Assembly: GCF_019219825.1 (NCBI RefSeq)
Contig: NZ_JAHUXH010000030.1
Location: 1-64,000, forward strand
Source: Streptomyces sp. TRM70350
Lineage (GTDB): Bacteria > Actinomycetota > Actinomycetes > Streptomycetales > Streptomycetaceae
Reading direction: 5' to 3'
Length of the DNA stretch: 64,000 nucleotides
Positions 50,920 through 60,101 of the stretch are shown here, one piece after another. The notes beneath the pieces are model-generated. The model did not search any database and was not told where the DNA came from. It saw only the letters and a program-made list of their open reading frames with translations. Position 1 is the first letter of the stretch. Each line of letters starts with the position of its first letter. Both the position numbers and the translations under genes were made by a program.

Positions 50920-51822
50920 CTACATCTCCTCGGTGACGTAACTGCGAAGCCAGGTCCGGAAGTCCGGGCCCAGGTCTTCACGTTCGCACGCGAGTCTGAC
51001 AATGGCACGCAGGTAGTCGCCACGGTCGCCGGTGTCATAGCGGCGGCCCTTGAAGACGACGCCGTGCACCGGGCCGCCGGCCTTCTCGTCGGCGGCGAGC
51101 TGCTGGAGGGCGTCGGTGATCTGGATCTCGCCGCCGCGGCCGGGCTCGGTCTTGCGCAGTACGTCGAAGATGCGCGGGTCGAGGACGTAGCGGCCGATGA
51201 TGGCGTAGTTCGACGGGGCGTCGGCCGGGTCCGGCTTCTCGACCAGGTCGCTCACCTTGACCACGTCGCTGTCCTCGGTGGTCTCCACGGCGGCGCAGCC
51301 GTAGAGGTGGACCTGCTCGGGCGCCACCTCCATGAGGGCGATGACGCTGCCGCCGCGCTGCTCCTGGACCTGGATCATGCGCTGGAGGAGCGGGTCGCGC
51401 GGGTCGATCAGGTCGTCGCCGAGGAGCACCGCGAAGGGCTCGTCGCCGACGTGGGGGGCCGCGCACAGGACGGCGTGACCCAGTCCCCTGGGGTCGCCCT
51501 GGCGCACGTAGTGCATGGTCGCGAGGTCGCTCGACTCCTGGACCTTGGCGAGGCGCTCGGCGTCGCCCTTCTTCTCCAGAGCCGACTCGAGCTCGTAGTT
51601 GCGGTCGAAGTGGTCCTCAAGGGGGCGCTTGTTGCGGCCTGTGATCATGAGGACGTCGTCGAGACCGGCCGAGACGGCCTCCTCGACCACGTACTGGATC
51701 GCCGGCTTGTCCACGACCGGCAGCATCTCCTTGGGAGTGGCCTTGGTGGCCGGCAGGAACCGGGTGCCGAGGCCTGCTGCGGGAATGACAGCCTTGCTGA
51801 TCCGTGGTTGCGCCTGAGTCAT
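50920..51822 (-). CDS. galU: UTP-glucose-1-phosphate uridylyltransferase
   Basis: A 300-residue GalU: AVIPAAGLGTRFLPATKATP nucleotide loop, VDKPAIQYVVEEA, VLLGDDLID, and VEKPDPADAPSNYAIIGRYV. It makes UDP-glucose for cell wall and storage polymers. ATG 51822 chosen over GTG-like 51834. It opens the glp-moaC-mogA-rimJ-sepX operon. Confidence 0.96.
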   Translation of the reverse strand: MTQAQPRISKAVIPAAGLGTRFLPATKATPKEMLPVVDKPAIQYVVEEAVSAGLDDVLMITGRNKRPLEDHFDRNYELESALEKKGDAERLAKVQESSDLATMHYVRQGDPRGLGHAVLCAAPHVGDEPFAVLLGDDLIDPRDPLLQRMIQVQEQRGGSVIALMEVAPEQVHLYGCAAVETTEDSDVVKVSDLVEKPDPADAPSNYAIIGRYVLDPRIFDVLRKTEPGRGGEIQITDALQQLAADEKAGGPVHGVVFKGRRYDTGDRGDYLRAIVRLACEREDLGPDFRTWLRSYVTEEM

Positions 51823-51903
51823 GCCCGCAACCATATCCGGTGCCTTTGTGGGTAATCCTCGGCTCCGGCCAGTTCACGCTCATATGAGCACATTGATCAC
51901 GGT

Positions 51904-52542
51904 ATGGGAGCAACGATGGGACACCTCGGACGCACGGGCGAGCCTGACAAGCGCACATTGCGGCGAGAGCTCCTCGCGGTGAGAAACAGGTTGCCCGCAG
52001 GTGACGTGGAGTCGGCGGCGGCCGCACTGGCCGAACGCGCGCTCGAACTACGTGAGCTGGCGCACGCGCGCACGGTGGCCGCGTACGTCTCCGTGGGCAG
52101 CGAACCCGGCACGCTCACGCTGCTCGACGCGCTGCACGCGCGCGGGGTGCGCGTCCTGCTTCCGGTGCTTTTGCCCGATAACGACCTCGACTGGGGTGTC
52201 TACTCCGGGAAGGGCTCCCTGGGGCGCGTCCAACACGGCGGGAAGATGGCCCTCTTGGAGCCCGTCGGTGAGCGGCTCGGCCCGGACGCCGTGACCGGCG
52301 CCGACGCCGTGCTGCTGCCGGGGCTCGCGGTCGACACGCGCGGGATGCGGCTGGGGCGCGGCGGAGGGTCGTACGACCGCGTCCTGGCGCGTCTGGAGCG
52401 CGCGGGCGCCCATCCGGCGCTGGTGGTGCTGCTGTACGACACGGAGGTCGTCGCGCGTGTCCCGGCGGAGCCGCACGACCGGCCGGTGCACGCGGTGGTG
52501 ACGCCGTCGGGCGTGCGCCGCTTCCAGGGCTCCGGGAGGTGA
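51904..52542 (+). CDS. 5-formyltetrahydrofolate cyclo-ligase
   Basis: A 212-residue cyclo-ligase: KRTLRRELLAVRNRLP at the start, LLPVLLPDNDLDWGVY in the middle and the ATP/folate-binding signature GMRLGRGGGSYDRVLARLE. It converts 5-formyl-THF to methenyl-THF. Divergent from galU; a strong terminator follows. Confidence 0.95.
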   Translation: MGATMGHLGRTGEPDKRTLRRELLAVRNRLPAGDVESAAAALAERALELRELAHARTVAAYVSVGSEPGTLTLLDALHARGVRVLLPVLLPDNDLDWGVYSGKGSLGRVQHGGKMALLEPVGERLGPDAVTGADAVLLPGLAVDTRGMRLGRGGGSYDRVLARLERAGAHPALVVLLYDTEVVARVPAEPHDRPVHAVVTPSGVRRFQGSGR

Positions 52543-52554
52543 GGCACCGGCAGG

Positions 52555-52590
52555 CGAAAGGGCCCTCCGCGCGCGCGGAGGGCCCTTTCG
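52555..52590. terminator. Strong terminator between convergent genes
   Basis: Perfect 16-bp arms 52555-52570 and 52575-52590, 4-nt loop, with CTTTCGGTT on the plus side and CTTTCG on the minus side. Confidence 0.9.
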
Positions 52591-52609
52591 GTTGTTCGCC
52601 GTCGGTCGG

Positions 52610-55390
52610 TCAGGGTTTCAGGACGAGGGTGTCGTTCGTTCCCTTGTCGACCGCCTGCCGGGTGAACGACCAGTCCAGCAGCTCGCCCTTGGCCCACTTG
52701 CTGGTCTGGTCCGTGTAGTGGGAGCTGTAGGCGTGCCCGGAGGCGCCGGTGAGGTTGATCCACTTCGACTTGTCGAAGTCGTCGAGGTTGACCACCATCC
52801 GCATCGACGGCACCCAGACCACGCCGTAGCCGCCTGCGGCGTTCCAGCCGGTCGCGTTGACCGTCGCCTCGCCGCCGCTGAGCTCCCAGGGGCCGCGGTT
52901 GAGGACGTACTGCAGGAAGCGGGGGCCGTTGGTGCCGAGGGTCTGGTTCTTCAGGAACAGGCGGTGCAGCCGGCCCCAGCTCCAGGTGTCGATGTCCTTG
53001 CCGAGCTTGGCGGTCAGCTCCCAGCGGGCGTCGATCATGGCTCGCTTGAAGAGATCGTCGCGGTTGTCGGCGGACGGGCGGGTGCCCGACTCGGGAGTCG
53101 TCCACCAGTCGCTGTTCTCGTCGTCCATCAGGCCGCGCACGACCTCGAACCAGCGGTCGCCGCCGTCCGGCTGGGCCTGGTCCGCGTCGCGCTGACCGCA
53201 CTCGCGCACCCGCCGGTCCTCGTCCACCGGGCCGGTGGTGTTGACCGGCTCGACCCACAGGCACTGGCCCTTGGCGCGCAGTTCCTTGGGCAGCTTGTTG
53301 CCGAAGGCCAGCTTGAGGATGTTGCGCCAGACCGAGTTGAAGTAGGCGGCGGCCGCCGAGTCGGCGTCCTGGGTGTAGTCCCAGCCCTCCAGGAGCTTCT
53401 GCGCGTCGCGTACGTCCTTGTCGTCGACGTCGATCTTCAGCAGCTGCGGCACCAGCAGCTTGGCGATCTCGCTGCTGCTGTCCATCTGCATCTGCCGCAT
53501 GTCCTCGGTGGAGATCTTGCCGCCGCCCTTGATCTTCGACTCGATCAGGTCGGTGATCCGCTGGCTGCGGGTGCCGTAGCCCCAGTCCGTGGTCAGCGTG
53601 TACGGGTAGTCCTTGCCGACGACGGCCTGGTTGGCGGTGACGATGTAGCCGCGCCGCGGGTCGTACTCGTAGGGCAGCTCGTCCTGCTCGATGTAGCCGG
53701 TCCAGCGGTACTTGGAGTCCCAGCCCGGTGCCGGGATGGAGCCGTCGTGGTCCTTCGCGCGCGTGGGGATCTTTCCGGGCAGTGTGTAGCCGATGTGGTT
53801 GTCGGTGTCGGCGTAGACGAGGTTCTGCGAGGGCACGTCGAACAGGGCCGCCGCGGCGCGGAAGTCGTCCCAGTCGGCCGCCTTGTTCATCGCGAAGACG
53901 GCCTCCATGGTGGTGCCCGGCTCCAGCGCGGTCCAGCGCAGGGCGATGCCGTAGCCGTCGCCGCGGTCGGGTGCGGCGGTGTCGACGGTGGCCTTCCTGC
54001 CGACCTTCACCAGTTCGTCGCTGCGGTCGGACAGCAGGGGGCCGCTGTTGGTCTCCCGGACCACGATCTTCTTGGACGCGCCGCCCGCGACCTTGATGGT
54101 CTCCTCGTAGGTGGTGAACGGCTTCACCTTGCCGTCGTAGAGGTAGCCGTCGCCGGTGAGCTTCTCCAGGTAGAGGTCGGTGACGTCGACGCCGGAGTTG
54201 GTCATACCCCAGGAAATGTCCGGGTTGTGACCGATTATCACACCGGGCATGCCCGCGAAGGTGTAGCCGGAGACGTCGTACTGGCACTTGCTGGAGACCG
54301 TGCGGCAGTGCAGGCCCATCTGGTACCAGACGGACGGCAGCGAGGCCGACAGGTGCGGGTCGTTGGCGAGCAGCGGCTTGCCGGTGATGGTGTGTTCGCC
54401 GCCGACGACCCACGAGTTGGAGCCGATGCCGTTGCCGTTCACGCCGACGGCCTCGGGCAGGTCCTCCAGCTCGTCGTAGAGGGCCGAGAGCTGGGTCTGG
54501 AGCGCCGAGGAGCCGGTGGACGAGGACGTGCCCGTCGAGGCGCCCGTGGACGTCCCTGTACCGCCTGTGGACGTTCCGGCCGTGCCGTCGGTGGAGGTGC
54601 CGCCGCCGTCGAACGTCTGGGTGAGTTCGTCGTACTGGCCCTGCTGGACGACGACCTGGTTCCGGTCGTACGGGTACCGCGGGTACAGGTCGGCGATCTG
54701 CTTGGGGCCGAGGCGGCTGGTCATCAGGGAGCGGTCGATCTCGTCCTGCATGTTGCCGCGCAGGTCCCAGGCCATCGCCTTCAGCCACGCCACCGAGTCG
54801 ACCGGGGTCCACTTCTCGGGCTTGTAGTCGTTGCTGAAGCCGAGCGCCGCGTACTCCACGGAGATGTCCTTGGCGTCCTTGCCCTCCAGGTAGGCGTTGA
54901 CTCCCGCGGCGTACGCCTGGAGGTACTTCTTGGTGGCGGCGGACAGCTTGGTGTCGTACTCCTGCTGCGCGACCCGCCGCCAGCCCAGCGTGCGCAGGAA
55001 CTCGTCGTTGTCGACCTGGCCCTTGCCGAACATCTCCGACAGGCGTCCGGCGGTCATGTGCCGGCGGACGTCCATCTCGTAGAACCGGTCCTGCGCCTGG
55101 ACGTAGCCCTGCGCCATGAACAGGTCCTCGTCGGAGGAGGCGTAGATCTGCGGGATGCCGTAGCCGTCGCGCTTGACGTCGACGGGTGCGGTCAGGCCCT
55201 GCAGCGTGATCGAGCCCTTGGTCTGCGGGAAGGAGGCGCGCACGGTGCTGACGGACCAGTACGCCCCACAGGCGGTGCCGCCCACGATGGCCAGCACCAG
55301 CACGAGCACGATCAGTCGGGCTTTGCGCCCCTTCTTCCTGCCGGACTTGCCGGGCTGCTGACCCGTTGAGGCGGTGGTGTTGGGGGGCAT
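52610..55390 (-). CDS. Penicillin acylase-family (Ntn) hydrolase
   Basis: A 926-residue secreted or membrane-anchored amidohydrolase. A cluster of lysines and a hydrophobic segment (residues 26-40) form a signal anchor. The autocleavage site is GSNSW, making Ser324 the new N-terminal nucleophile of the beta chain; an alpha-chain region (RDGYGIPQIYASSDEDLFM) precedes it. A Thr/Ser/Gly-only stretch at 263-296 lies in the spacer just before the cut. Relatives cleave penicillin, acyl-homoserine lactones or echinocandins. It may degrade acyl amides or signals in the medium; substrate unknown. Confidence 0.93.
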   Translation of the reverse strand: MPPNTTASTGQQPGKSGRKKGRKARLIVLVLVLAIVGGTACGAYWSVSTVRASFPQTKGSITLQGLTAPVDVKRDGYGIPQIYASSDEDLFMAQGYVQAQDRFYEMDVRRHMTAGRLSEMFGKGQVDNDEFLRTLGWRRVAQQEYDTKLSAATKKYLQAYAAGVNAYLEGKDAKDISVEYAALGFSNDYKPEKWTPVDSVAWLKAMAWDLRGNMQDEIDRSLMTSRLGPKQIADLYPRYPYDRNQVVVQQGQYDELTQTFDGGGTSTDGTAGTSTGGTGTSTGASTGTSSSTGSSALQTQLSALYDELEDLPEAVGVNGNGIGSNSWVVGGEHTITGKPLLANDPHLSASLPSVWYQMGLHCRTVSSKCQYDVSGYTFAGMPGVIIGHNPDISWGMTNSGVDVTDLYLEKLTGDGYLYDGKVKPFTTYEETIKVAGGASKKIVVRETNSGPLLSDRSDELVKVGRKATVDTAAPDRGDGYGIALRWTALEPGTTMEAVFAMNKAADWDDFRAAAALFDVPSQNLVYADTDNHIGYTLPGKIPTRAKDHDGSIPAPGWDSKYRWTGYIEQDELPYEYDPRRGYIVTANQAVVGKDYPYTLTTDWGYGTRSQRITDLIESKIKGGGKISTEDMRQMQMDSSSEIAKLLVPQLLKIDVDDKDVRDAQKLLEGWDYTQDADSAAAAYFNSVWRNILKLAFGNKLPKELRAKGQCLWVEPVNTTGPVDEDRRVRECGQRDADQAQPDGGDRWFEVVRGLMDDENSDWWTTPESGTRPSADNRDDLFKRAMIDARWELTAKLGKDIDTWSWGRLHRLFLKNQTLGTNGPRFLQYVLNRGPWELSGGEATVNATGWNAAGGYGVVWVPSMRMVVNLDDFDKSKWINLTGASGHAYSSHYTDQTSKWAKGELLDWSFTRQAVDKGTNDTLVLKP

Positions 55391-55590
55391 CGCTGTCCTT
55401 GCTGTCCTAACGCGAGCGGCAGGCGGTACTGGAGTGCTGGAGCAACCATAGGCGCAGGGCCCCACGCGACTTGACGCGGAGTGGTGAACCAGCACGGACT
55501 GACGTTCGATCTTGCCCGGGCAAGCGTCAAGAAATCGTCAAGAGTTAGGTAAGGTAACGAAGTAACTGCACCACTGGAAGGGAACGGCCG

Positions 55591-57087
55591 CTGAGTATCC
55601 ACGACCTCAACGAACTCCTGCTCGTCTGCTCGCTCGTCCTGCTCGTCGCCGTGGCCGCGGTCCGGATCTCCTCGCGCAGCGGGCTCCCCAGCCTGCTCGT
55701 CTACCTGGGCATCGGCGTCCTCATGGGCCAGGACGGGATCGGCGGCATCCGCTTCGACAACGCCGAGCTGACCCAGGTCATCGGGTACGCCGCCCTGGTC
55801 GTGATCCTGGCCGAGGGCGGTCTCGGCACGAAGTGGAAGGAGATCAAGCCCGCCCTGCCCGCCGCGTCCGCGCTGGCGCTGGCCGGCGTCGCGGTGAGCG
55901 TCGGGGTCACCGCGGCGGCGGCGCACTACCTGGTCGGGCTGGAGTGGCGGCAGGCGCTCATCATCGGGGCGGTCGTCTCCTCCACCGACGCGGCGGCGGT
56001 CTTCTCGGTGCTGCGGAGGGTCCCCCTGCCCGCGCGCGTGACGGGCACGCTGGAGGCCGAGTCCGGCTTCAACGACGCGCCCGTGGTCATCCTGGTGGTC
56101 TCGTTCTCCATGGCCGGACCGTTCGAGCACTGGTACGTGCTGGTCGGCGAGATCCTGCTGGAGCTCGCCATCGGTGCCGCCATCGGCATCGCGGTGGGCT
56201 GGCTGGGCTCCTGGGGGCTGCGGCACGTGGCCCTGCCCGCCTCGGGCCTCTATCCGATCGCCGCGATGGCGATCGCCGTCGCCGCGTACGCGGCGGGCGC
56301 GCTGGCGCACGGCAGCGGATTCCTCGCCGTCTACCTCGCCTCGATGGTGATGGGCAACGCGCGCCTGCCGCACTGGCCCGCCACACGCGGGTTCGCCGAG
56401 GGGGTCGGCTGGATCGCCCAGATCGGCATGTTCGTCCTGCTCGGCCTGCTGGTCACCCCGCACGAGCTGGGCGACGAGATCCTGCCCGCGCTGGTCATCG
56501 GGCTGATGCTGACCATGGTGGCCCGCCCGCTGAGCGTTGTGCTGTGTCTGCTGCCGTTCCGGGTGCCGTGGCGGGAACAGGCGCTGATGTCCTGGGCCGG
56601 GCTGCGCGGCGCCGTGCCCATCATCCTCGCGACCATCCCCCTGGTGAGCGACGTGGACGGCAGCCGTCAAATCTTCAACATCGTCTTCGTACTGGTCGTC
56701 GTCTACACCCTCCTCCAGGGCCCGACCCTGCCCTGGCTCGCCCGCCTGCTGCGCCTGGGCGACGGCTCCGAGGCCGCCGACCTCGGTATCGAGTCGGCAC
56801 CCCTGGAGCAGCTGCGCGGGCATCTGCTCTCCGTCAGCATCCCGCCCGAGTCGAAGATGCACGGCGTCGAGCTCAACGAGCTGCGGCTGCCGGCCGGGGC
56901 CGCGGTCACCCTCGTCGTCCGGAAGGGCACCTCGTTCGTGCCGCTGCCGACGACCGTGCTGCAGCGGGGCGACGAGCTGCTCGTGGTCGCCACGGACCCG
57001 GTGCGGGACGCGGCCGAGCGGCGGCTGCGGGCGGTCGGGCGCGGCGGCAAGCTGGCCGGGTGGCTGGGGACGAACGGACCGACCTAA
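55591..57087 (+). CDS. CPA1-type potassium/proton antiporter with TrkA-C domain (CTG start)
   Basis: A 498-residue antiporter. Helices start with ELLLVCSLVLLVAVAAVRIS; GQDGIGGIRFDNAEL, ILAEGGLGTKWKEIKPALPA and SSTDAAAVFSVLR mark the CPA1/NhaP2 family, the last with the ion-binding acid. A C-terminal RCK_C domain (SIPPESKMHGVELNELRLPA) senses nucleotides. The conserved N-terminal helix requires a start upstream of GTG 55651; CTG 55591 has AAGGGA 8 nt before it and no other start fits, so a CTG start is proposed. Confidence 0.9.
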   Translation: MSIHDLNELLLVCSLVLLVAVAAVRISSRSGLPSLLVYLGIGVLMGQDGIGGIRFDNAELTQVIGYAALVVILAEGGLGTKWKEIKPALPAASALALAGVAVSVGVTAAAAHYLVGLEWRQALIIGAVVSSTDAAAVFSVLRRVPLPARVTGTLEAESGFNDAPVVILVVSFSMAGPFEHWYVLVGEILLELAIGAAIGIAVGWLGSWGLRHVALPASGLYPIAAMAIAVAAYAAGALAHGSGFLAVYLASMVMGNARLPHWPATRGFAEGVGWIAQIGMFVLLGLLVTPHELGDEILPALVIGLMLTMVARPLSVVLCLLPFRVPWREQALMSWAGLRGAVPIILATIPLVSDVDGSRQIFNIVFVLVVVYTLLQGPTLPWLARLLRLGDGSEAADLGIESAPLEQLRGHLLSVSIPPESKMHGVELNELRLPAGAAVTLVVRKGTSFVPLPTTVLQRGDELLVVATDPVRDAAERRLRAVGRGGKLAGWLGTNGPT

Positions 57088-57337
57088 TCCCAGGTGGACG
57101 AACCCCAGGTGCTCATCTTCACAGGTGCACCCGGCCCTCACACCTGTAGGATGCAGGCGTTACCCAGATCGAACCAACTCTGCCTGACGCAGAGCTGGCG
57201 CGACCGTATGGCGGCCGGGAAAAGCCCTTCGACGCAGTGGGCGCCGGTATCTACCGCAGTGCGCGCAAGAGGACAGCTCTCGGCGCCCGGCCCACCACAA
57301 GCGGGCCGCGCTACCAGGCGGCAGAAAGGCAAGGGCC

Positions 57338-58612
57338 GTGGCGTCCACGGTCACCTCGTCGAAGACCTCCCGCCCGGGATACGGGCAACTGCTGCGCACC
57401 CGCGGCGCCTGGACGTTCCTGCTCCCCGGGTTCGCCGCACGCCAGCCGTTCGCGATGCTGACGATCTCCATCGTGCTGCTGGTGCAGCACACCACCGGCT
57501 CGTACGGCACGGCAGGCGCCGCCGCGGCCGTCACCGGCGTCTCCATGGCGCTGTTCGCGCCCTGGACCGGCCGTCTGGCGGACCGCTTCGGGCAACGCGC
57601 CGTACTGATCCCCGGTGTGCTGGTGCACGCCCTCGCGGGCCTCAGCCTGACGGCACTCGCGCTGGCGGACGCCCCCCTGTGGGCGCTGTTCGCGGCGGCC
57701 GTCCCCACAGGCGCCTCGGTGCCGCAGGTCGGCCCCATGGTGCGGGCCCGCTGGGGCGTGAAGCTCCAGGGCTCCCCCCTGATGAACACCGCGGCGGCCT
57801 TCGAGTCCGTCACGGACGAGCTGACCTTCGTCGTCGGCCCGCTGCTCGCCACCGCCCTGTGCACCGCCGTGGACCCGGCGGCGGGCCTGGTGACCGAGGC
57901 CGCGCTGACCCTGGTCGGCGGTCTGCTGTTCGCCGCGCAGAAGAGCACCCAGCCGACGGTCACCACCGGCGGGCACGCGCGCGTGGAGCACGCCTCGGCG
58001 CTGCGCGTCCCCGGAGTGCGGGTGCTGGCCGTGGCGTTCCTCGGCATCGGTTCCGTCTTCGGCGGCATGCAGGTCTCACTGGCCGCGTTCACCGAGTCGA
58101 TCGGCGAGCCCGGCCTGAACGGCGTCCTGTACGGGATCTTCGCCGCGGGCAACATGCTCTCCGGCGTCGCGTGCGGCGCCATCGCCTGGAAGGCGGCCCC
58201 GCAGCGCCGCCTGGTCGTCGGCTACGGCGCCCTCGCGCTGGCCGCCGCCGGCCTGTGGGCCGCGCACTCGGTGCTGCTGCTCGCCGGGCTCGGCCTGCTG
58301 GTCGGCATGTGCATCGCGCCCGCCCTGATCACCGGCTACACCCTGGTCGAGGACCTGGTCCCGGCCGGGGCGCGCACCGAGGCGTTCACCTGGCTGACCG
58401 GCGCGGTGGCGCTCGGGCAGGCGGGTGCCGTCACGGTCGCCGGACAGCTGGAGGACCGCTTCTGGGACGGCGCCGGGTTCCTGGTCCCGCTCGGGGGTAC
58501 GGCGCTCGCGCTGGCGACCCTGGTCGCCCTCAGGCCGCGGCTGGTCGCCCGCCCCCGGAGCCGTACCGTCGCACGTGGCGTCGGTCACCGCGCGCCGGTC
58601 CCAGTGGACTGA
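57338..58612 (+). CDS. MFS permease
   Basis: A 424-residue major-facilitator protein with about 12 helices. GRLADRFGQRAVLIP is motif A, and ASVPQVGPMVRARWGVKL lies in the first half. It resembles sugar or drug efflux MFS proteins annotated in Streptomyces; no substrate can be assigned. GTG start with AAGGGCC close upstream. The 250 bp before it hold no clear gene. Confidence 0.88.
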   Translation: MASTVTSSKTSRPGYGQLLRTRGAWTFLLPGFAARQPFAMLTISIVLLVQHTTGSYGTAGAAAAVTGVSMALFAPWTGRLADRFGQRAVLIPGVLVHALAGLSLTALALADAPLWALFAAAVPTGASVPQVGPMVRARWGVKLQGSPLMNTAAAFESVTDELTFVVGPLLATALCTAVDPAAGLVTEAALTLVGGLLFAAQKSTQPTVTTGGHARVEHASALRVPGVRVLAVAFLGIGSVFGGMQVSLAAFTESIGEPGLNGVLYGIFAAGNMLSGVACGAIAWKAAPQRRLVVGYGALALAAAGLWAAHSVLLLAGLGLLVGMCIAPALITGYTLVEDLVPAGARTEAFTWLTGAVALGQAGAVTVAGQLEDRFWDGAGFLVPLGGTALALATLVALRPRLVARPRSRTVARGVGHRAPVPVD

Positions 58613-58679
58613 TCCCGAGGAATACGTCACTATGGACCGTCGTTAGCACTCATCGAGTGAGAGTGCCAGGAGGAAGACA

Positions 58680-58988
58680 GTGCCGACCTACCAGTACCAG
58701 TGCACCGAGTGCGGCGAGGGCCTTGAGGCGGTGCAGAAGTTCACCGATGACGCCCTGACCGAGTGCCCCAGCTGCGAGGGCCGCCTGAAGAAGGTGTTCT
58801 CCGCGGTCGGCATTGTCTTCAAGGGCTCCGGTTTCTACCGCAACGACAGCCGCGGCTCCTCGTCGAGCAGCTCGACGGCGTCCACGAGCTCGTCCTCGTC
58901 GTCCTCGTCGTCTTCACCCTCGTCCTCTTCGTCCTCGGACTCGAAGGCGTCGAGCGCGGGGACGTCGTCCAGCAGCACCGCCGCCTGA
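58680..58988 (+). CDS. FmdB-family zinc ribbon protein with polyserine tail
   Basis: A 102-residue protein. The first 55 residues are an FmdB zinc ribbon (YQYQCTECG, CPSCEG, VGIVFKGSGFYRND). The remaining 45 are almost only Ser with Thr, Ala, Pro and Asp. FmdB-type ribbons are of unclear, perhaps regulatory, role; the tail is likely disordered and rich in one codon type (TCG/TCC). GTG start with AGGAGG 9 nt upstream. Confidence 0.9.
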   Translation: MPTYQYQCTECGEGLEAVQKFTDDALTECPSCEGRLKKVFSAVGIVFKGSGFYRNDSRGSSSSSSTASTSSSSSSSSSSPSSSSSSDSKASSAGTSSSSTAA

Positions 58989-59026
58989 GGCACGCGCACG
59001 CACACGCACGGGGCCCCGCCGTCGTA

Positions 59027-59062
59027 CAACTGGTGGGGGCCTCGCAACTGGTGGGGGCCTCG
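59027..59062. repeat. Tandem duplication of 18 bp
   Basis: Two identical adjacent copies (59027-59044 and 59045-59062) between the zinc ribbon gene and the MTA phosphorylase gene. Confidence 0.9.
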
Positions 59063-59115
59063 GTCTTCCGCCACCAGCTCCTGTGGTCACCCCGACGGCG
59101 GCTACTGTGCAGAGC

Positions 59116-59949
59116 ATGGCGAACGCAGAGATCGGTGTAATCGGCGGCTCAGGCTTCTACTCGTTCCTCGACGACGTGACCGAGCTCCAGGTGGACACGC
59201 CGTACGGGCAGCCCAGCGACTCCCTCTTCCTCGGCGAGATCGCCGGGCGGCGGGTCGCCTTCCTGCCCCGGCACGGACGCGGCCACCATCTCCCGCCGCA
59301 CCGGATCAACTACCGGGCCAACCTCTGGGCACTGCGTTCGGTCGGCGTGCGCCAGGTCCTCGGGCCCTGCGCGGTGGGCGGGCTGCGCCCCGAGTACGGC
59401 CCGGACACGCTACTCGTCCCGGACCAGCTCGTCGATCGTACGAAGGCGCGGGTGTCGACGTACTTCGACGGACTGCCGCTGCCCGACGGCACCGTGCCCA
59501 ACGTGGTGCACGTGTCCCTGGCCGACCCCTACTGCCCCACCGGACGGTCGGCGGCCCTGAAGGCCGCGCGCGGGCGGAACTGGGAGCCGGTGGACGGCGG
59601 CGCGCTCGTGGTGATCGAGGGGCCGCGCTTCTCCACCCGTGCCGAATCGTTGTGGCACCAGGCGCAGGGCTGGTCGGTGGTGGGCATGACCGGCCACCCC
59701 GAGGCGGCGCTCGCCCGAGAACTGGAACTCTGCTACACCTCGCTGACCTTGGTCACCGACCTGGACGCGGGCGCCGAGACCGGCGAGGGCGTCTCGCACG
59801 AAGAGGTGCTGCGGGTGTTCGCCGCGAACGTGGACCGGCTGCGGGGGGTGCTGTTCGACGCGGTGGCGGCGCTGCCCGCGAACGACGAGCGGGACTGTCT
59901 GTGCGTGAACGCGCTGGGCGGGATGGACCCGGGCTTCGAGCTGCCGTGA
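59116..59949 (+). CDS. mtnP: S-methyl-5'-thioadenosine phosphorylase
   Basis: A 277-residue MTAP/PNP-family enzyme: IGGSGFYSFLDDV at the start, RHGRGHHLPPHRINYRANLWAL phosphate and substrate loops (read in parts), IEGPRFSTRAES and VVGMTGHPEAALARELELCY. It phosphorolyses MTA or a related nucleoside in methionine salvage; a switch to methylthioinosine cannot be excluded because base-specificity residues vary. TACTGT at 59103-59108 ends 7 nt before the ATG without a ribosome site, so the mRNA is probably leaderless. Confidence 0.9.
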   Translation: MANAEIGVIGGSGFYSFLDDVTELQVDTPYGQPSDSLFLGEIAGRRVAFLPRHGRGHHLPPHRINYRANLWALRSVGVRQVLGPCAVGGLRPEYGPDTLLVPDQLVDRTKARVSTYFDGLPLPDGTVPNVVHVSLADPYCPTGRSAALKAARGRNWEPVDGGALVVIEGPRFSTRAESLWHQAQGWSVVGMTGHPEAALARELELCYTSLTLVTDLDAGAETGEGVSHEEVLRVFAANVDRLRGVLFDAVAALPANDERDCLCVNALGGMDPGFELP

Positions 59950-60101
59950 TGCCTGCTGTTGGGCTTGCCTGTTGTTGGGCTGTGGCGGCGGAACGTCCCG
60001 TTCGGGTGAGGGAGTTGTCCACAACCCGTCGGTAGTACACGAGCCTCGGCGGGCGACGGCGCGAAGCCTCATCGTGGGCTGCAACCGATCCGTCGTCACA
60101 G

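Noticed and set aside
52200..54812. 870-codon open frame opposite strand to the cyclo-ligase and overlapping the acylase gene
   Set aside because: It is an alternative frame of the acylase gene with Arg/Pro/His-rich product and no family features.
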